From a bacterium (GTDB taxonomy: Bacteria > Patescibacteriota > Minisyncoccia > Phycocordibacterales > SBAW01): a stretch of 7,240 bases of DNA. This document shows, piece by piece, positions 1 to 5,655 of this stretch (positions within the stretch are counted from its first letter, which is position 1; every line of letters begins with the position of its first letter). Both the position numbers and the translations under genes were made by a program. A model generated the notes under the pieces. The model made no database searches and had not been told where the DNA came from. It saw nothing but the letters and a program-made list of their open reading frames with translations. The stretch spans positions 1-7,240 of the forward strand of contig JAKALC010000032.1 of the NCBI GenBank assembly GCA_021813335.1, given 5' to 3'.

Positions 1-274
1 TCAAGTGCTTCTTGCGCTCCTCGAACTCCTTCGCGTCGATCTCGCCTTTCGCGTAGCGCTCCTTGAGTATTTCGAGCGCCGTGCCGCCCCAGGCGCGCCA
101 GCCGTGCCAGCGCGTTCGGCCGGTAATGACCCGCACGAGGAAGATGATAACCGCGACGATGACGATGATCCACAGGATCGGAAAGATGACGCTCGCCGGT
201 CCGTAGCCGTAGCCCATCATCGGATAGCCGTATCCCCCGTAGAGGCCGTTGCCATACAAATTTCCCCACATCAT
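1..274 (-). CDS. SHOCT-domain small membrane protein (C-terminus cut by window edge)
   Basis: This partial gene runs off the left edge, with 91 residues visible. The N-terminus (residues 1-26) is rich in Gly, Tyr and Met. One transmembrane segment lies at about residues 27-50 (PASVIFPILWIIVIVAVIIF), followed by a basic aromatic linker. A SHOCT (short C-terminal) domain begins near residue 64, with the typical pattern ALEILKERYAKGEI then DAKEFEERKKHL. SHOCT domains are usually the last 30 or so residues of a protein, so only a few residues should be missing. The start is a double ATG at 272-274 and 269-271; the first was chosen, and no Shine-Dalgarno sequence precedes either. The family is generally thought to mediate oligomerisation; no enzymatic role is known. 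The gene follows the PG-binding protein gene by 67 bp on the same strand and may be cotranscribed or use the promoter-like sequence at 311-337. Confidence 0.8.
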   Translation of the reverse strand, partial: MMWGNLYGNGLYGGYGYPMMGYGYGPASVIFPILWIIVIVAVIIFLVRVITGRTRWHGWRAWGGTALEILKERYAKGEIDAKEFEERKKHL

Positions 275-310
275 ATTGCGTATGAACAATTAGAGCTTGT
301 AATCGTCTTC

Positions 311-337
311 AGTATACACCTCCTGCCCCGCGCACAA
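311..337 (-). promoter_or_regulatory. possible promoter for the SHOCT gene
   Basis: On the minus strand a TATACT hexamer (311-316) lies 15 bp downstream of TTGTGC (332-337). Transcription would start about 35-40 nt before the ATG at 274. The 15-bp spacer is shorter than the 16-18 bp optimum. An AGGAGG (319-324) lies in the spacer but has no usable start codon at a proper distance. Confidence 0.3.
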
Positions 338-341
338 GAGC

Positions 342-1832
342 TCACTGGCCGTTAAGCGCGGCGCGGGTTCCAGGCCCCACGTAGCCGAAGGTATCGAGCC
401 CGTGCGCCGCTTGAAACTTCTTGACCGCCGCCTGCGTGAGCGCTCCGTAGTACCCCGTCACCGGACCTGCATAGAGGCCGAGCGATGCGAGCTTGTTCTG
501 GAGGGCAGAAACCTCGGCCCCGCTCGAACCTAGGCCGAGGAATTTCGAGAAAACGTAGCCTGCGGCCGTCGATGCGGGCGCCGCGCTCAGGGAGGCAGCC
601 GCAGGCGCCGCGGAGGAAGCGGGCAAGGCGTTGAGTACGGCGCGCGTCGAAGGTCCCACCGCGCCGACCGCATCGATGCTATGCGCGCGCTGAAAGGCCT
701 TTACAGCGGCCTCGGTCTGCACCCCGAAATAGCCGGTCGGCGCCCCCGAGAAGAATCCTTGCTGTTTGAGGATCGCTTGAAGCTCGGTCACGTCGCTCCC
801 CGAGGAGCCGACCGAGAGGTTCGAGAGGAACGCCGCAGCCGCGCTTGCCGGCACCGCCGCAGGAGCAGGAGCGGCCGCGGAAACCGTGCTTGTCGCGGCG
901 GCCGGAGGACTGACGGTTATCAAAATGCTCGTATTCGCCGTCTGCCCCGTCGAATCCGTCGCGAAGAAGAGGAGCGTGTGCGGCCCCACATCGGCCGGGA
1001 TCGGCGTCCAGGTGAAGACGCCCGACGACGGGATCGAGGCGGTGGCGACGGTCACGCTGTTCTCCGTATCGCGCACGGTATAGGCCGGATTCGTAAAGCC
1101 GGAAGACGCGAGAGCGATGGAAAGAGTCGTGCCGGCGGCGACCGTGGTACCGGGGGTCGTCGAAGCGACACTGAGGCTCGCGCTCGTGACGGTGAGCTGC
1201 TGCGTCGCATGCGCCGAGTCTCCGGCGGCGTCGGTCGCATATATGGTTATCGTATGGAGGCCGATATCGGAAGGGAGCGGCGTCCACGAAAAGAAGCCCG
1301 CCGAGTTGATGTTGCCGTTCGAGATCGTGCTGCCGCTGAAGGCATCGCCGACGCTGAAGACCGGGTTCGTGAAGCTCGTCGGCACGGTCGTGAAGGTGAC
1401 CGCCTGCCGAGCGACGACCGCGGCTCCGGGCGAAAGCGCTTGTATCGCGACGCTGGGCGGCGGATTGACCGTGATCGCCTGGCTTGCGGTGGCGCTCTGT
1501 CCCGAGGCGTCCATCGCGGTCACGGTTATGGTATGAGCACCCACATCCTGCGCGAGCGGCGTCCAACTGACGCTGCCTGAACCCGTGACGATGGCGATGC
1601 CGATCGAGGAGTTCGCGAACGAGTCGCTGAGCGTTATGGTCGGATTCGTGAGGCCCGTCGTTACGGTCGAGAACGTGAGGGTCGAGCCCTGGTTGACCGA
1701 CGTTCCCGGCACAAGCGACTGAATGGTCACGGTCGGCGTCGTCTGGGCATACGCGGGCGCCGCGGAGAGAAGAAGCGCGGCAAGCCCGATGGCCGAGAAG
1801 CGGAGAGCCGGTAGCGCGCGAGAGAAAGACAT
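342..1832 (-). CDS. secreted protein with three Ig-like repeats and two peptidoglycan-binding domains
   Basis: This 496-residue protein has a clear Sec signal peptide: basic start, hydrophobic core at residues 12-24, and cleavage after AYA (29/30). Three tandem repeats of about 92 residues follow (roughly 34-122, 127-215, 219-307). Each contains a WTP signature (residues 90, 183, 275) followed by DVG/DIG-x-HT and ATDAxG-like strands, as in putative Ig/cadherin-like domains. An Ala/Pro/Ser linker leads to two PG_binding_1-type domains (about 336-401 and 428-494). Both carry GSSGxxVxxLQ, then GYFG or GYYG, then TxAAVKxFQxAH and VGPxTRAxLN. The likely role is attachment to cell-wall peptidoglycan, with the Ig repeats projecting outward; no catalytic domain is visible. 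The start ATG (1830-1832) lacks a Shine-Dalgarno sequence; AT-rich -10-like hexamers (TATAGT 1846-1851, TTTAAT 1841-1846) precede it. It follows the cupin gene by 54 bp on the same strand. Confidence 0.88.
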   Translation of the reverse strand: MSFSRALPALRFSAIGLAALLLSAAPAYAQTTPTVTIQSLVPGTSVNQGSTLTFSTVTTGLTNPTITLSDSFANSSIGIAIVTGSGSVSWTPLAQDVGAHTITVTAMDASGQSATASQAITVNPPPSVAIQALSPGAAVVARQAVTFTTVPTSFTNPVFSVGDAFSGSTISNGNINSAGFFSWTPLPSDIGLHTITIYATDAAGDSAHATQQLTVTSASLSVASTTPGTTVAAGTTLSIALASSGFTNPAYTVRDTENSVTVATASIPSSGVFTWTPIPADVGPHTLLFFATDSTGQTANTSILITVSPPAAATSTVSAAAPAPAAVPASAAAAFLSNLSVGSSGSDVTELQAILKQQGFFSGAPTGYFGVQTEAAVKAFQRAHSIDAVGAVGPSTRAVLNALPASSAAPAAASLSAAPASTAAGYVFSKFLGLGSSGAEVSALQNKLASLGLYAGPVTGYYGALTQAAVKKFQAAHGLDTFGYVGPGTRAALNGQ

Positions 1833-1886
1833 AGATGTTTATTAAACTATACGCGGCATCCCGCCTCTTCGGTGCACGCCTTCGAA

Positions 1887-2282
1887 CTACTCGCTCGTCG
1901 CGCCGTCGAAGGACTCTTCGTCCGCCTCGGCATCGGCTTTGGTTTTGTGGACGACCCCGTGCCGGTGGTTGGGCGGCGCATAGAGCGTGTAGAGCTTCAT
2001 CGGCTCCGAGGCGGACTCGTTGATGATATTGTGCCGAACCCCTGCGGGAATGATGGCGACCGAGCCATCGCCGAGCCGATGTTCCTCGCCGTTCAAGACC
2101 GCCCTCCCTTCGCCTCGCTCGACGCGGATGAACTGATCGAGCCCGTGGACCTCCTCGCCGATATCCTCCTGGGGCAAGAGGCTCATTACGACGAGCTGCA
2201 GGCGCTTGTCGGTATAGAGCACCTTGCGGAAATTGTCGTTCTCGAGCGACTCGCGCTCGATGTCGGCGACGTAGCCGTGCAT
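1887..2282 (-). CDS. small cupin-domain protein
   Basis: This 131-residue single-domain cupin has a textbook second cupin motif, G73-x5-P79-x-G81-x2-H84-x3-N88. Motif 1 (residues 42-59) is degenerate: H46 and E55 can be matched, with D49-Q50 where the second His of HxH would fall. The tail after residue 105 contains HRHGVVHKTK and then an acidic stretch. Proteins of this type are often annotated as mannose-6-phosphate-isomerase-like cupins; the substrate cannot be read from the sequence. The frame stays open to a GTG at 2300, but the ATG at 2280-2282 was chosen. The upstream GTG codon overlaps the promoter -10 region, and MHGYVADIE matches where I expect this group to begin. The gene is divergent from the serine hydrolase gene and 54 bp upstream of the PG-binding protein gene on the same strand. 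Confidence 0.85.
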   Translation of the reverse strand: MHGYVADIERESLENDNFRKVLYTDKRLQLVVMSLLPQEDIGEEVHGLDQFIRVERGEGRAVLNGEEHRLGDGSVAIIPAGVRHNIINESASEPMKLYTLYAPPNHRHGVVHKTKADAEADEESFDGATSE

Positions 2283-2290
2283 ATACGGCC

Positions 2291-2317
2291 ATTGTAGCAC
2301 CGAAGAGGCGCGGTCAA
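2291..2317 (-). promoter_or_regulatory. promoter of the cupin gene (predicted leaderless)
   Basis: On the minus strand TTGACC (2312-2317) is followed after 15 bp by TACAAT (2291-2296), preceded by TGC, which makes an extended -10 (TGnTACAAT). A start 7 nt downstream of the -10 would place +1 about 2 nt before the ATG at 2282, leaving no room for a ribosome binding site. Confidence 0.6.
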
Positions 2318-2342
2318 GCGGGCGCCCTGCGCAGCCGCGTGC

Positions 2343-2371
2343 TGCACAAGCCCGCGCTCCTGGGGTAAGAT
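2343..2371 (+). promoter_or_regulatory. promoter of the serine hydrolase gene (predicted leaderless)
   Basis: TGCACA (2343-2348) and TAAGAT (2366-2371) are separated by 17 bp. Only six bases (GAGGCG) separate the -10 from the ATG at 2378, so +1 would fall on or next to the start codon. The alternative reading is that GAGG (2372-2375) is a weak Shine-Dalgarno sequence and the true promoter lies further upstream. Confidence 0.5.
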
Positions 2372-2377
2372 GAGGCG

Positions 2378-3400
2378 ATGGAAAAGCCCTTCCGCGCCTT
2401 CCGGTCGCTTGTCGCGAGGACGCCCCTTCGCGCGGCGGCCGCGACGGGTGCGATAGGCCTCCTTATCGGGGCCGCCGCGGGAGCGGCCCTCGCGGGCGGG
2501 TCTCCGCCGGGAGCGGCGCCGCTGCGCCTCTCGCAGAGCGATAGCTCGCTCATCAATCCGCTTCTCATCTGCGACGTCAACGAGCAAAAGAACTTCAACG
2601 AGGACAAGTCGCTCGAGAGCGTGGTCAAAGGATTCGTGAATGGCAGGATCGCGGCGGGCCTTGCGACCGACATCTCTGTTTACGTCATCGACTATCGCAC
2701 CGGCGCCTGGACGGGCGTCAACGAGAACGATCCCTACGACCCGGCGAGCTTGCTCAAGGTGCCGCTTCTCATCGCCTACTATCAAATGGCGGAGAAGGAT
2801 CCAGCCGTTCTCTCCCGCACGCTCTCTTTCAGCGGCAGCGACCAGAACGCCGGCGAGTATTTCCGCTCAACGAACGACATCCGAGCGGGACAGCCCTATA
2901 CCGCGGACGAGCTTTTGCAGAGTATGATAGCGAACTCCGACAATACGGCGGCGGCGCTCCTGCAGCAGAGCGCCGACCAAAACTCCCTTTCGGAGGTATT
3001 CACCGATCTCGGCCTGCCGGTGCCGGGACAGACGTCGGGCCCCGATTACATTTCCGCCAAACGGTACGCCTATTTCTTCCGCGTCCTCTACAATGCGACC
3101 TACCTCGACCGCGCCTATTCGGAAAAGGCGCTCGAGCTTCTCTCGCAGCCTGATTTTCCGCAGGGCATCCGCGGCGGGCTGCCCGCGGGGACGGTCGCCG
3201 CGCAGAAGTTCGGCGAGCGGACCCTTGCGAATGCCGACGGTTCCGTCGTAGACCGCCAGCTTCACGACTGCGGCATCGTCTACAAGCCCGGATCGCCGTA
3301 CCTCATCTGCATAATGTCGCGCAGCGCGAGCGCGAACTTCGATACGCTCGCGAAGAATATCCGCGACCTGAGCGCGCTCGTTTATCAGACCATCCGCTGA
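2378..3400 (+). CDS. class A beta-lactamase-like serine hydrolase, membrane-anchored
   Basis: This 340-residue protein has an N-terminal hydrophobic segment (about residues 18-40, Ala/Gly-rich) that acts as signal or anchor. The extracytoplasmic domain shows the three motifs of the serine beta-lactamase/penicillin-binding fold: S124-L-L-K127 (SxxK, nucleophile and base), S187-D-N189 (SDN), and K277-F-G279 in place of KTG. I cannot find the class A omega-loop signature (ExxLN) between SDN and KFG, where the sequence reads SGPDYISAKRYAYFF. A true beta-lactamase is therefore doubtful; a D,D-peptidase, esterase or peptidoglycan-modifying role is equally possible. Cysteines at 65, 298 and 311 might pair after export. 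It is the only + strand gene here, divergent from the cupin gene and convergent with the glutaredoxin gene, whose stop lies 9 bp away with no obvious terminator between. Confidence 0.85.
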   Translation: MEKPFRAFRSLVARTPLRAAAATGAIGLLIGAAAGAALAGGSPPGAAPLRLSQSDSSLINPLLICDVNEQKNFNEDKSLESVVKGFVNGRIAAGLATDISVYVIDYRTGAWTGVNENDPYDPASLLKVPLLIAYYQMAEKDPAVLSRTLSFSGSDQNAGEYFRSTNDIRAGQPYTADELLQSMIANSDNTAAALLQQSADQNSLSEVFTDLGLPVPGQTSGPDYISAKRYAYFFRVLYNATYLDRAYSEKALELLSQPDFPQGIRGGLPAGTVAAQKFGERTLANADGSVVDRQLHDCGIVYKPGSPYLICIMSRSASANFDTLAKNIRDLSALVYQTIR

Positions 3401-3409
3401 CCGCAGGGG

Positions 3410-3694
3410 TTAGCGCTCCAGGAGCTCTTCGAACGCCTCGGGCTGGAAGCCGACCACGATAGCGCCATTGATGTCGATGACCGGCACGCCCATCTGGCCG
3501 CTCTTCCGGACCATTTCGACCGCACGCTCGCGGCTCTTCGAAACATCCACGTCTTCGAAGGCGACGCCGGTCTGGCGGAAATATTCCTTGGTGTAATTGC
3601 AGTACGGGCACGTCGGGGTCGAGTAGACGATAACCGTATTTTCCTTCTTTGCTTCGTTCTTTTTCGTGTTCATAAGATTTTGCGATGAGCTCAT
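3410..3694 (-). CDS. glutaredoxin/NrdH-like thioredoxin-fold protein
   Basis: This 94-residue protein has a charged N-terminal extension (residues 1-19), then a compact glutaredoxin domain. VIVYSTPTCPYC contains the dithiol active site C29-P-Y-C32. The cis-proline motif G69-V-P71-V follows, and then the conserved DINGAIVVGF segment ending in a helix FEELLER. The dithiol CPYC suggests reduction of protein disulfides or glutathione mixed disulfides in the cytoplasm. The ATG at 3692-3694 begins only 4 nt after the stop of the upstream ArsR gene, so the pair almost certainly forms one operon with coupled translation. An internal ATG at residue 8 (3673) is an alternative start that would remove part of the extension; neither start has a recognisable Shine-Dalgarno sequence. 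Confidence 0.9.
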   Translation of the reverse strand: MSSSQNLMNTKKNEAKKENTVIVYSTPTCPYCNYTKEYFRQTGVAFEDVDVSKSRERAVEMVRKSGQMGVPVIDINGAIVVGFQPEAFEELLER

Positions 3695-3698
3695 AATA

Positions 3699-4001
3699 TT
3701 ACCGGTACTTGCAGATGAACCTCTTGAGATCGGCGGCGAATCCCGTCTTCGAGAGGGTGTAGCAGATGTTCTTGCCGTCCCGCGCCGACTCGAGTATCCC
3801 CCCCTTCGCGAGCGCCTGGAGGTGGTGCGAGGCCGTGGCGACGCTTACATCGAGCGACGCCGCAATGTCGGACACGCACGCCTTCCTCGCGCCGAAGAGG
3901 TGGCAGAGGATCCTGAGCCGGTTCGGATCGCCCGCGGTCTGGAGCCGCTTCGACAGGCGCTCGAGGGAGGCGGGGCGGGTTGTTCGCGAAGACTTAGCCA
4001 T
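3699..4001 (-). CDS. ArsR-family repressor with BigR/SqrR-like cysteine placement
   Basis: This 100-residue winged-helix regulator opens its domain with AGDPNRLRILCHL. The recognition helix is SVATASHHLQALAKGGIL (residues 53-70) and the wing ESARDGKNICYTL (71-83). There is no ELCVC metal-binding motif; the equivalent stretch is KACVSDIAASL. Cysteines are C33, C42, C80 and C97. C33, in RILCHL, and C97, in the last helix (FICKYR), sit where BigR and SqrR carry the cysteine pair that senses persulfides or oxidants (comparison from memory of BigR, C42 and C108; spacing 64 here versus 66). Together with the glutaredoxin gene 4 nt downstream, this suggests a thiol-redox or sulfane-sulfur sensor rather than an arsenic sensor. 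The ATG (3999-4001) directly abuts the operator at 4002-4025. Confidence 0.88.
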   Translation of the reverse strand: MAKSSRTTRPASLERLSKRLQTAGDPNRLRILCHLFGARKACVSDIAASLDVSVATASHHLQALAKGGILESARDGKNICYTLSKTGFAADLKRFICKYR

Positions 4002-4025
4002 ACATTCAAACCTACATTTGAATGT
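4002..4025 (-). promoter_or_regulatory. operator: perfect 9-bp inverted repeat, autoregulatory site of the ArsR gene
   Basis: ACATTCAAA (4002-4010), a 6-bp spacer, and TTTGAATGT (4017-4025) form a perfect inverted repeat of 24 bp in total. AT-rich interrupted palindromes of this size are typical ArsR-family operators. It starts at the base next to the ATG and its distal arm overlaps both candidate -10 hexamers, so a bound repressor would block RNA polymerase. Confidence 0.85.
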
Positions 4026-4050
4026 TATACCGCGGCGCGCGCCCTGTCAA
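4022..4050 (-). promoter_or_regulatory. promoter of the ArsR-glutaredoxin operon
   Basis: A perfect -35 TTGACA (4045-4050) is followed by TATAAC (4024-4029, 15-bp spacer) or TAACAT (4022-4027, 17-bp spacer). The spacer contains the GC-only palindrome GGCGCGCGCC (4034-4043). Transcripts would start inside the operator, giving a leader of about 15-20 nt. Confidence 0.7.
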
Positions 4051-4062
4051 CCGCTTCCGCTC

Positions 4063-4098
4063 TGATATAAAAATAAAAAGAGGGCGGCGAGCCGCCCC
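4063..4098 (-). terminator. intrinsic terminator of the GRDP-like gene
   Basis: On the minus strand a GC-only hairpin (arms GGGCGG and CCGCCC with a 4-nt loop, within 4082-4097) is followed at once by the T-rich tail TCTTTTTATTTTTAT (complement of about 4067-4081). It lies about 35 nt after the stop at 4132 and insulates the ArsR promoter just downstream. Confidence 0.88.
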
Positions 4099-4131
4099 CC
4101 TGGTGGAAAAATGAGGAAAACAGAGAACGTA

Positions 4132-4647
4132 CTACGCCGCCTGGCGAAGCGGCCTCGACGTCGGGCGCCATGTGTCTGCGCCGACATCCTTGTCGCAGTA
4201 GCCGCCGACGCAGAGGCCCGCCCTGCCGCGGAGGCTCTCGCCGAAATGCCTCGCGTGAAGCGCCTTCATGCGCTTGAAGTCGGCCTGGTGTTTCGCTTCC
4301 GCTTCGGCGCTCTCCCAGCCCGCGTACGGGTTGTGGTGGAGCAGGCGCCCGAATATCACCTGGCAATCCTCGGCGTATTTCGCCGTATCGAGGATGTGTA
4401 CGTGCCAGACCTGATCGACATCGCGCGTCGGAGGCAGGGGCACATCCGGGTAGACGGCAACGAGCCACAGCCAACGGCGATATTGTTCGACGGCCCGTTC
4501 GGCCCGCTTGAGCGGCCAGCCCAAGCCACGGGTCGGATGGCACAACTTCGCGGTGATCGGCCCGAGGTCGAACAGTTCCATGACGCTTCCCCCGTAGGGG
4601 AACGGGAACGCGGCGGGAATCGCCGCGACGGCGCTTCGTTTCTTCAT
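4132..4647 (-). CDS. GRDP-like (glycine-rich domain-containing protein-like, PF07173-type) protein
   Basis: This 171-residue protein of the type annotated in bacteria as glycine-rich domain-containing protein-like resembles plant GRDP proteins (DUF1399). The diagnostic core is D76VDQVWHVHILDTAKYAEDC95, followed by a G100-RLL-H104-H105-NPYAGWE segment. Its His cluster (H82, H84, H104, H105) suggests a metal or ligand site, but no biochemical activity is established to my knowledge. The C-terminal part has a CVGGYC pair (C146, C151). There is no convincing signal peptide. The start ATG at 4645-4647 was chosen over the longer open frame because AAGGAG (4655-4660) lies 7 nt before it, the best ribosome binding site in the window. 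The gene is separated by 105 bp from the MliC gene upstream and ends in its own terminator. Confidence 0.8.
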   Translation of the reverse strand: MKKRSAVAAIPAAFPFPYGGSVMELFDLGPITAKLCHPTRGLGWPLKRAERAVEQYRRWLWLVAVYPDVPLPPTRDVDQVWHVHILDTAKYAEDCQVIFGRLLHHNPYAGWESAEAEAKHQADFKRMKALHARHFGESLRGRAGLCVGGYCDKDVGADTWRPTSRPLRQAA

Positions 4648-4654
4648 GGTCCCA

Positions 4655-4660
4655 CTCCTT
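4655..4660 (-). promoter_or_regulatory. ribosome binding site of the GRDP-like gene
   Basis: AAGGAG lies 7 nt upstream of the ATG at 4647 and fixes the start. It is notable because the neighbouring genes lack a Shine-Dalgarno sequence. A TTGACA (4727-4732) further upstream could be a -35 box, but I see no good -10 after it. Confidence 0.85.
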
Positions 4661-4752
4661 CTGGAAAAACAGCGGTTGGTCAAACGTACCCTCCCCCGGA
4701 CCAATGCTGGCTTGATTTCATCTTTTTGTCAATCCGACCGGCCGACGCGGTG

Positions 4753-5655
4753 TCAGCGCAGGATGAGCGTGCGGCGTATGGCGTCGAATTGCGCGAGAAG
4801 CGCCGCCCGGTCGAACTCGCGCGCCGCGCCTTCGGGATAGTTCTCTATGGCGCCGGAGTGGATGTAGTAGCGCACCGCCAGGCACGGATTGGTGCCCGGG
4901 AGCGCGTAGACGATCTCCTCGTAGCGGTTGCCGGCCGCCGCGCCGGTCGACGAGGCGACCGAGTAGTCCGTGCCGTTATCGGCTGCGGCGCGAGCCTCTA
5001 CTTTTTGGAATAAGAACGGCGCGGCGGAGCACGTCTGTATCCGCGGGATCTCCTCGACGCTCACGTAGGTGTCTGAAGCGAGGTTCGTCCCTGCGGCGAC
5101 GGCCGCAGGGATGGTGAATTTGACGCCCGCGATGTCTTCGCCGGGGCCGAGCAGCTGGTAGCGGTAGGACTCGTCGACGGCGTACCCGGCAGGGTAGCGC
5201 AGCGAGAATCCGCGGCTCCCGCTCTCATACGCATTCGGCAGGCCGCCCGGGTCGGAAGCGACCGCGATGCAGCCGATGTAGCTTTTTTCGGCATTGTTCT
5301 CAAGCACGAGCGCTCCCTCGCCCTTGCTCCAAAAGACGAACGATTCGCCACCCGGCTTCAAGGGGTCGCCGTCCGAGTAGCGCGCGCCGTCGGCGGAGAT
5401 GGTCTGCATCAGGGTCATCGTCCGCCCGTCGGAGAGCGCGATGTGCACGAAGCCCGTGGGCTTCGGCGGCTCGCCCGGCACGGCCTTCGGCGTCGTCGTA
5501 CCCGCGTAAAATTCGGCCGCGATCGTCTTTCCGCCATCGCACTGGTAATCGGCTTTCGCCAAGAGCTTCGGTCCCGCTGTCGTATGCGCGCGCCATATCA
5601 GAACGCCGCACGCCGCAAGCAGTAGCAGTACGATTATGACGTTTCGCTTCTTCAT
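4753..5655 (-). CDS. MliC-domain envelope protein with an unassigned C-terminal domain
   Basis: This 300-residue protein starts with MKKR and a hydrophobic stretch containing L13-A-A-C16, a plausible lipobox. Hydrophobicity continues past the Cys (GVLIW), so an uncleaved membrane anchor is equally possible. Residues 37-130 match the MliC fold (inhibitor of C-type lysozyme). This region has an ADYQCDGG opening, the central LSDGRTMTLMQTISADGARYSDG segment (residues 75-96), a GEGALVLENN strand, and a C39/C129 pair for the usual disulfide. The remaining 165 residues (FSLRYPAGYAVDES onward, C209 and C258, ending in FDRAALLAQFDAIRRTL) resemble no domain I can name. The likely role is protection of peptidoglycan from host or predator lysozyme at the cell surface. 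The start at 5653-5655 overlaps the upstream stop (ATGA), indicating translational coupling; a GTG at 5676 would add seven residues but spoil the overlap. Confidence 0.82.
   Translation of the reverse strand: MKKRNVIIVLLLLAACGVLIWRAHTTAGPKLLAKADYQCDGGKTIAAEFYAGTTTPKAVPGEPPKPTGFVHIALSDGRTMTLMQTISADGARYSDGDPLKPGGESFVFWSKGEGALVLENNAEKSYIGCIAVASDPGGLPNAYESGSRGFSLRYPAGYAVDESYRYQLLGPGEDIAGVKFTIPAAVAAGTNLASDTYVSVEEIPRIQTCSAAPFLFQKVEARAAADNGTDYSVASSTGAAAGNRYEEIVYALPGTNPCLAVRYYIHSGAIENYPEGAAREFDRAALLAQFDAIRRTLILR

Noticed and set aside
319..324. AGGAGG as a ribosome binding site for a leader peptide before the SHOCT gene
   Set aside because: The only nearby starts are a GTG touching the motif (9 codons) or a CTG; neither is convincing, and the motif is out of range of the SHOCT start.
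5..355. 116-codon + strand frame at the left edge
   Set aside because: Antisense to the SHOCT gene, whose SHOCT domain is recognisable on the minus strand.
681..1580. 299-codon open frame on the + strand
   Set aside because: Antisense to the PG-binding protein; the product is Arg/Gly-rich low-complexity sequence typical of a shadow frame.
679..2292. 537-codon open frame on the minus strand
   Set aside because: It overlaps both the PG-binding protein and the cupin gene in another frame, is extremely Arg-rich with no recognisable domain, and is an artefact of GC-rich codons lacking stops.
2283..2300. GTG at 2298-2300 as start of the cupin gene
   Set aside because: It would place the -10 hexamer inside the coding region; the ATG at 2282 fits the promoter and the expected N-terminus.
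4648..4704. Longer start for the GRDP-like gene at 4704
   Set aside because: The internal ATG at 4647 has a strong, well-spaced AAGGAG; the extra 19 residues look like translated leader.
4111..5013. 300-codon open frame on the + strand
   Set aside because: Antisense to the GRDP-like gene and the end of the MliC gene, crosses their intergenic region, and shows no domain pattern.
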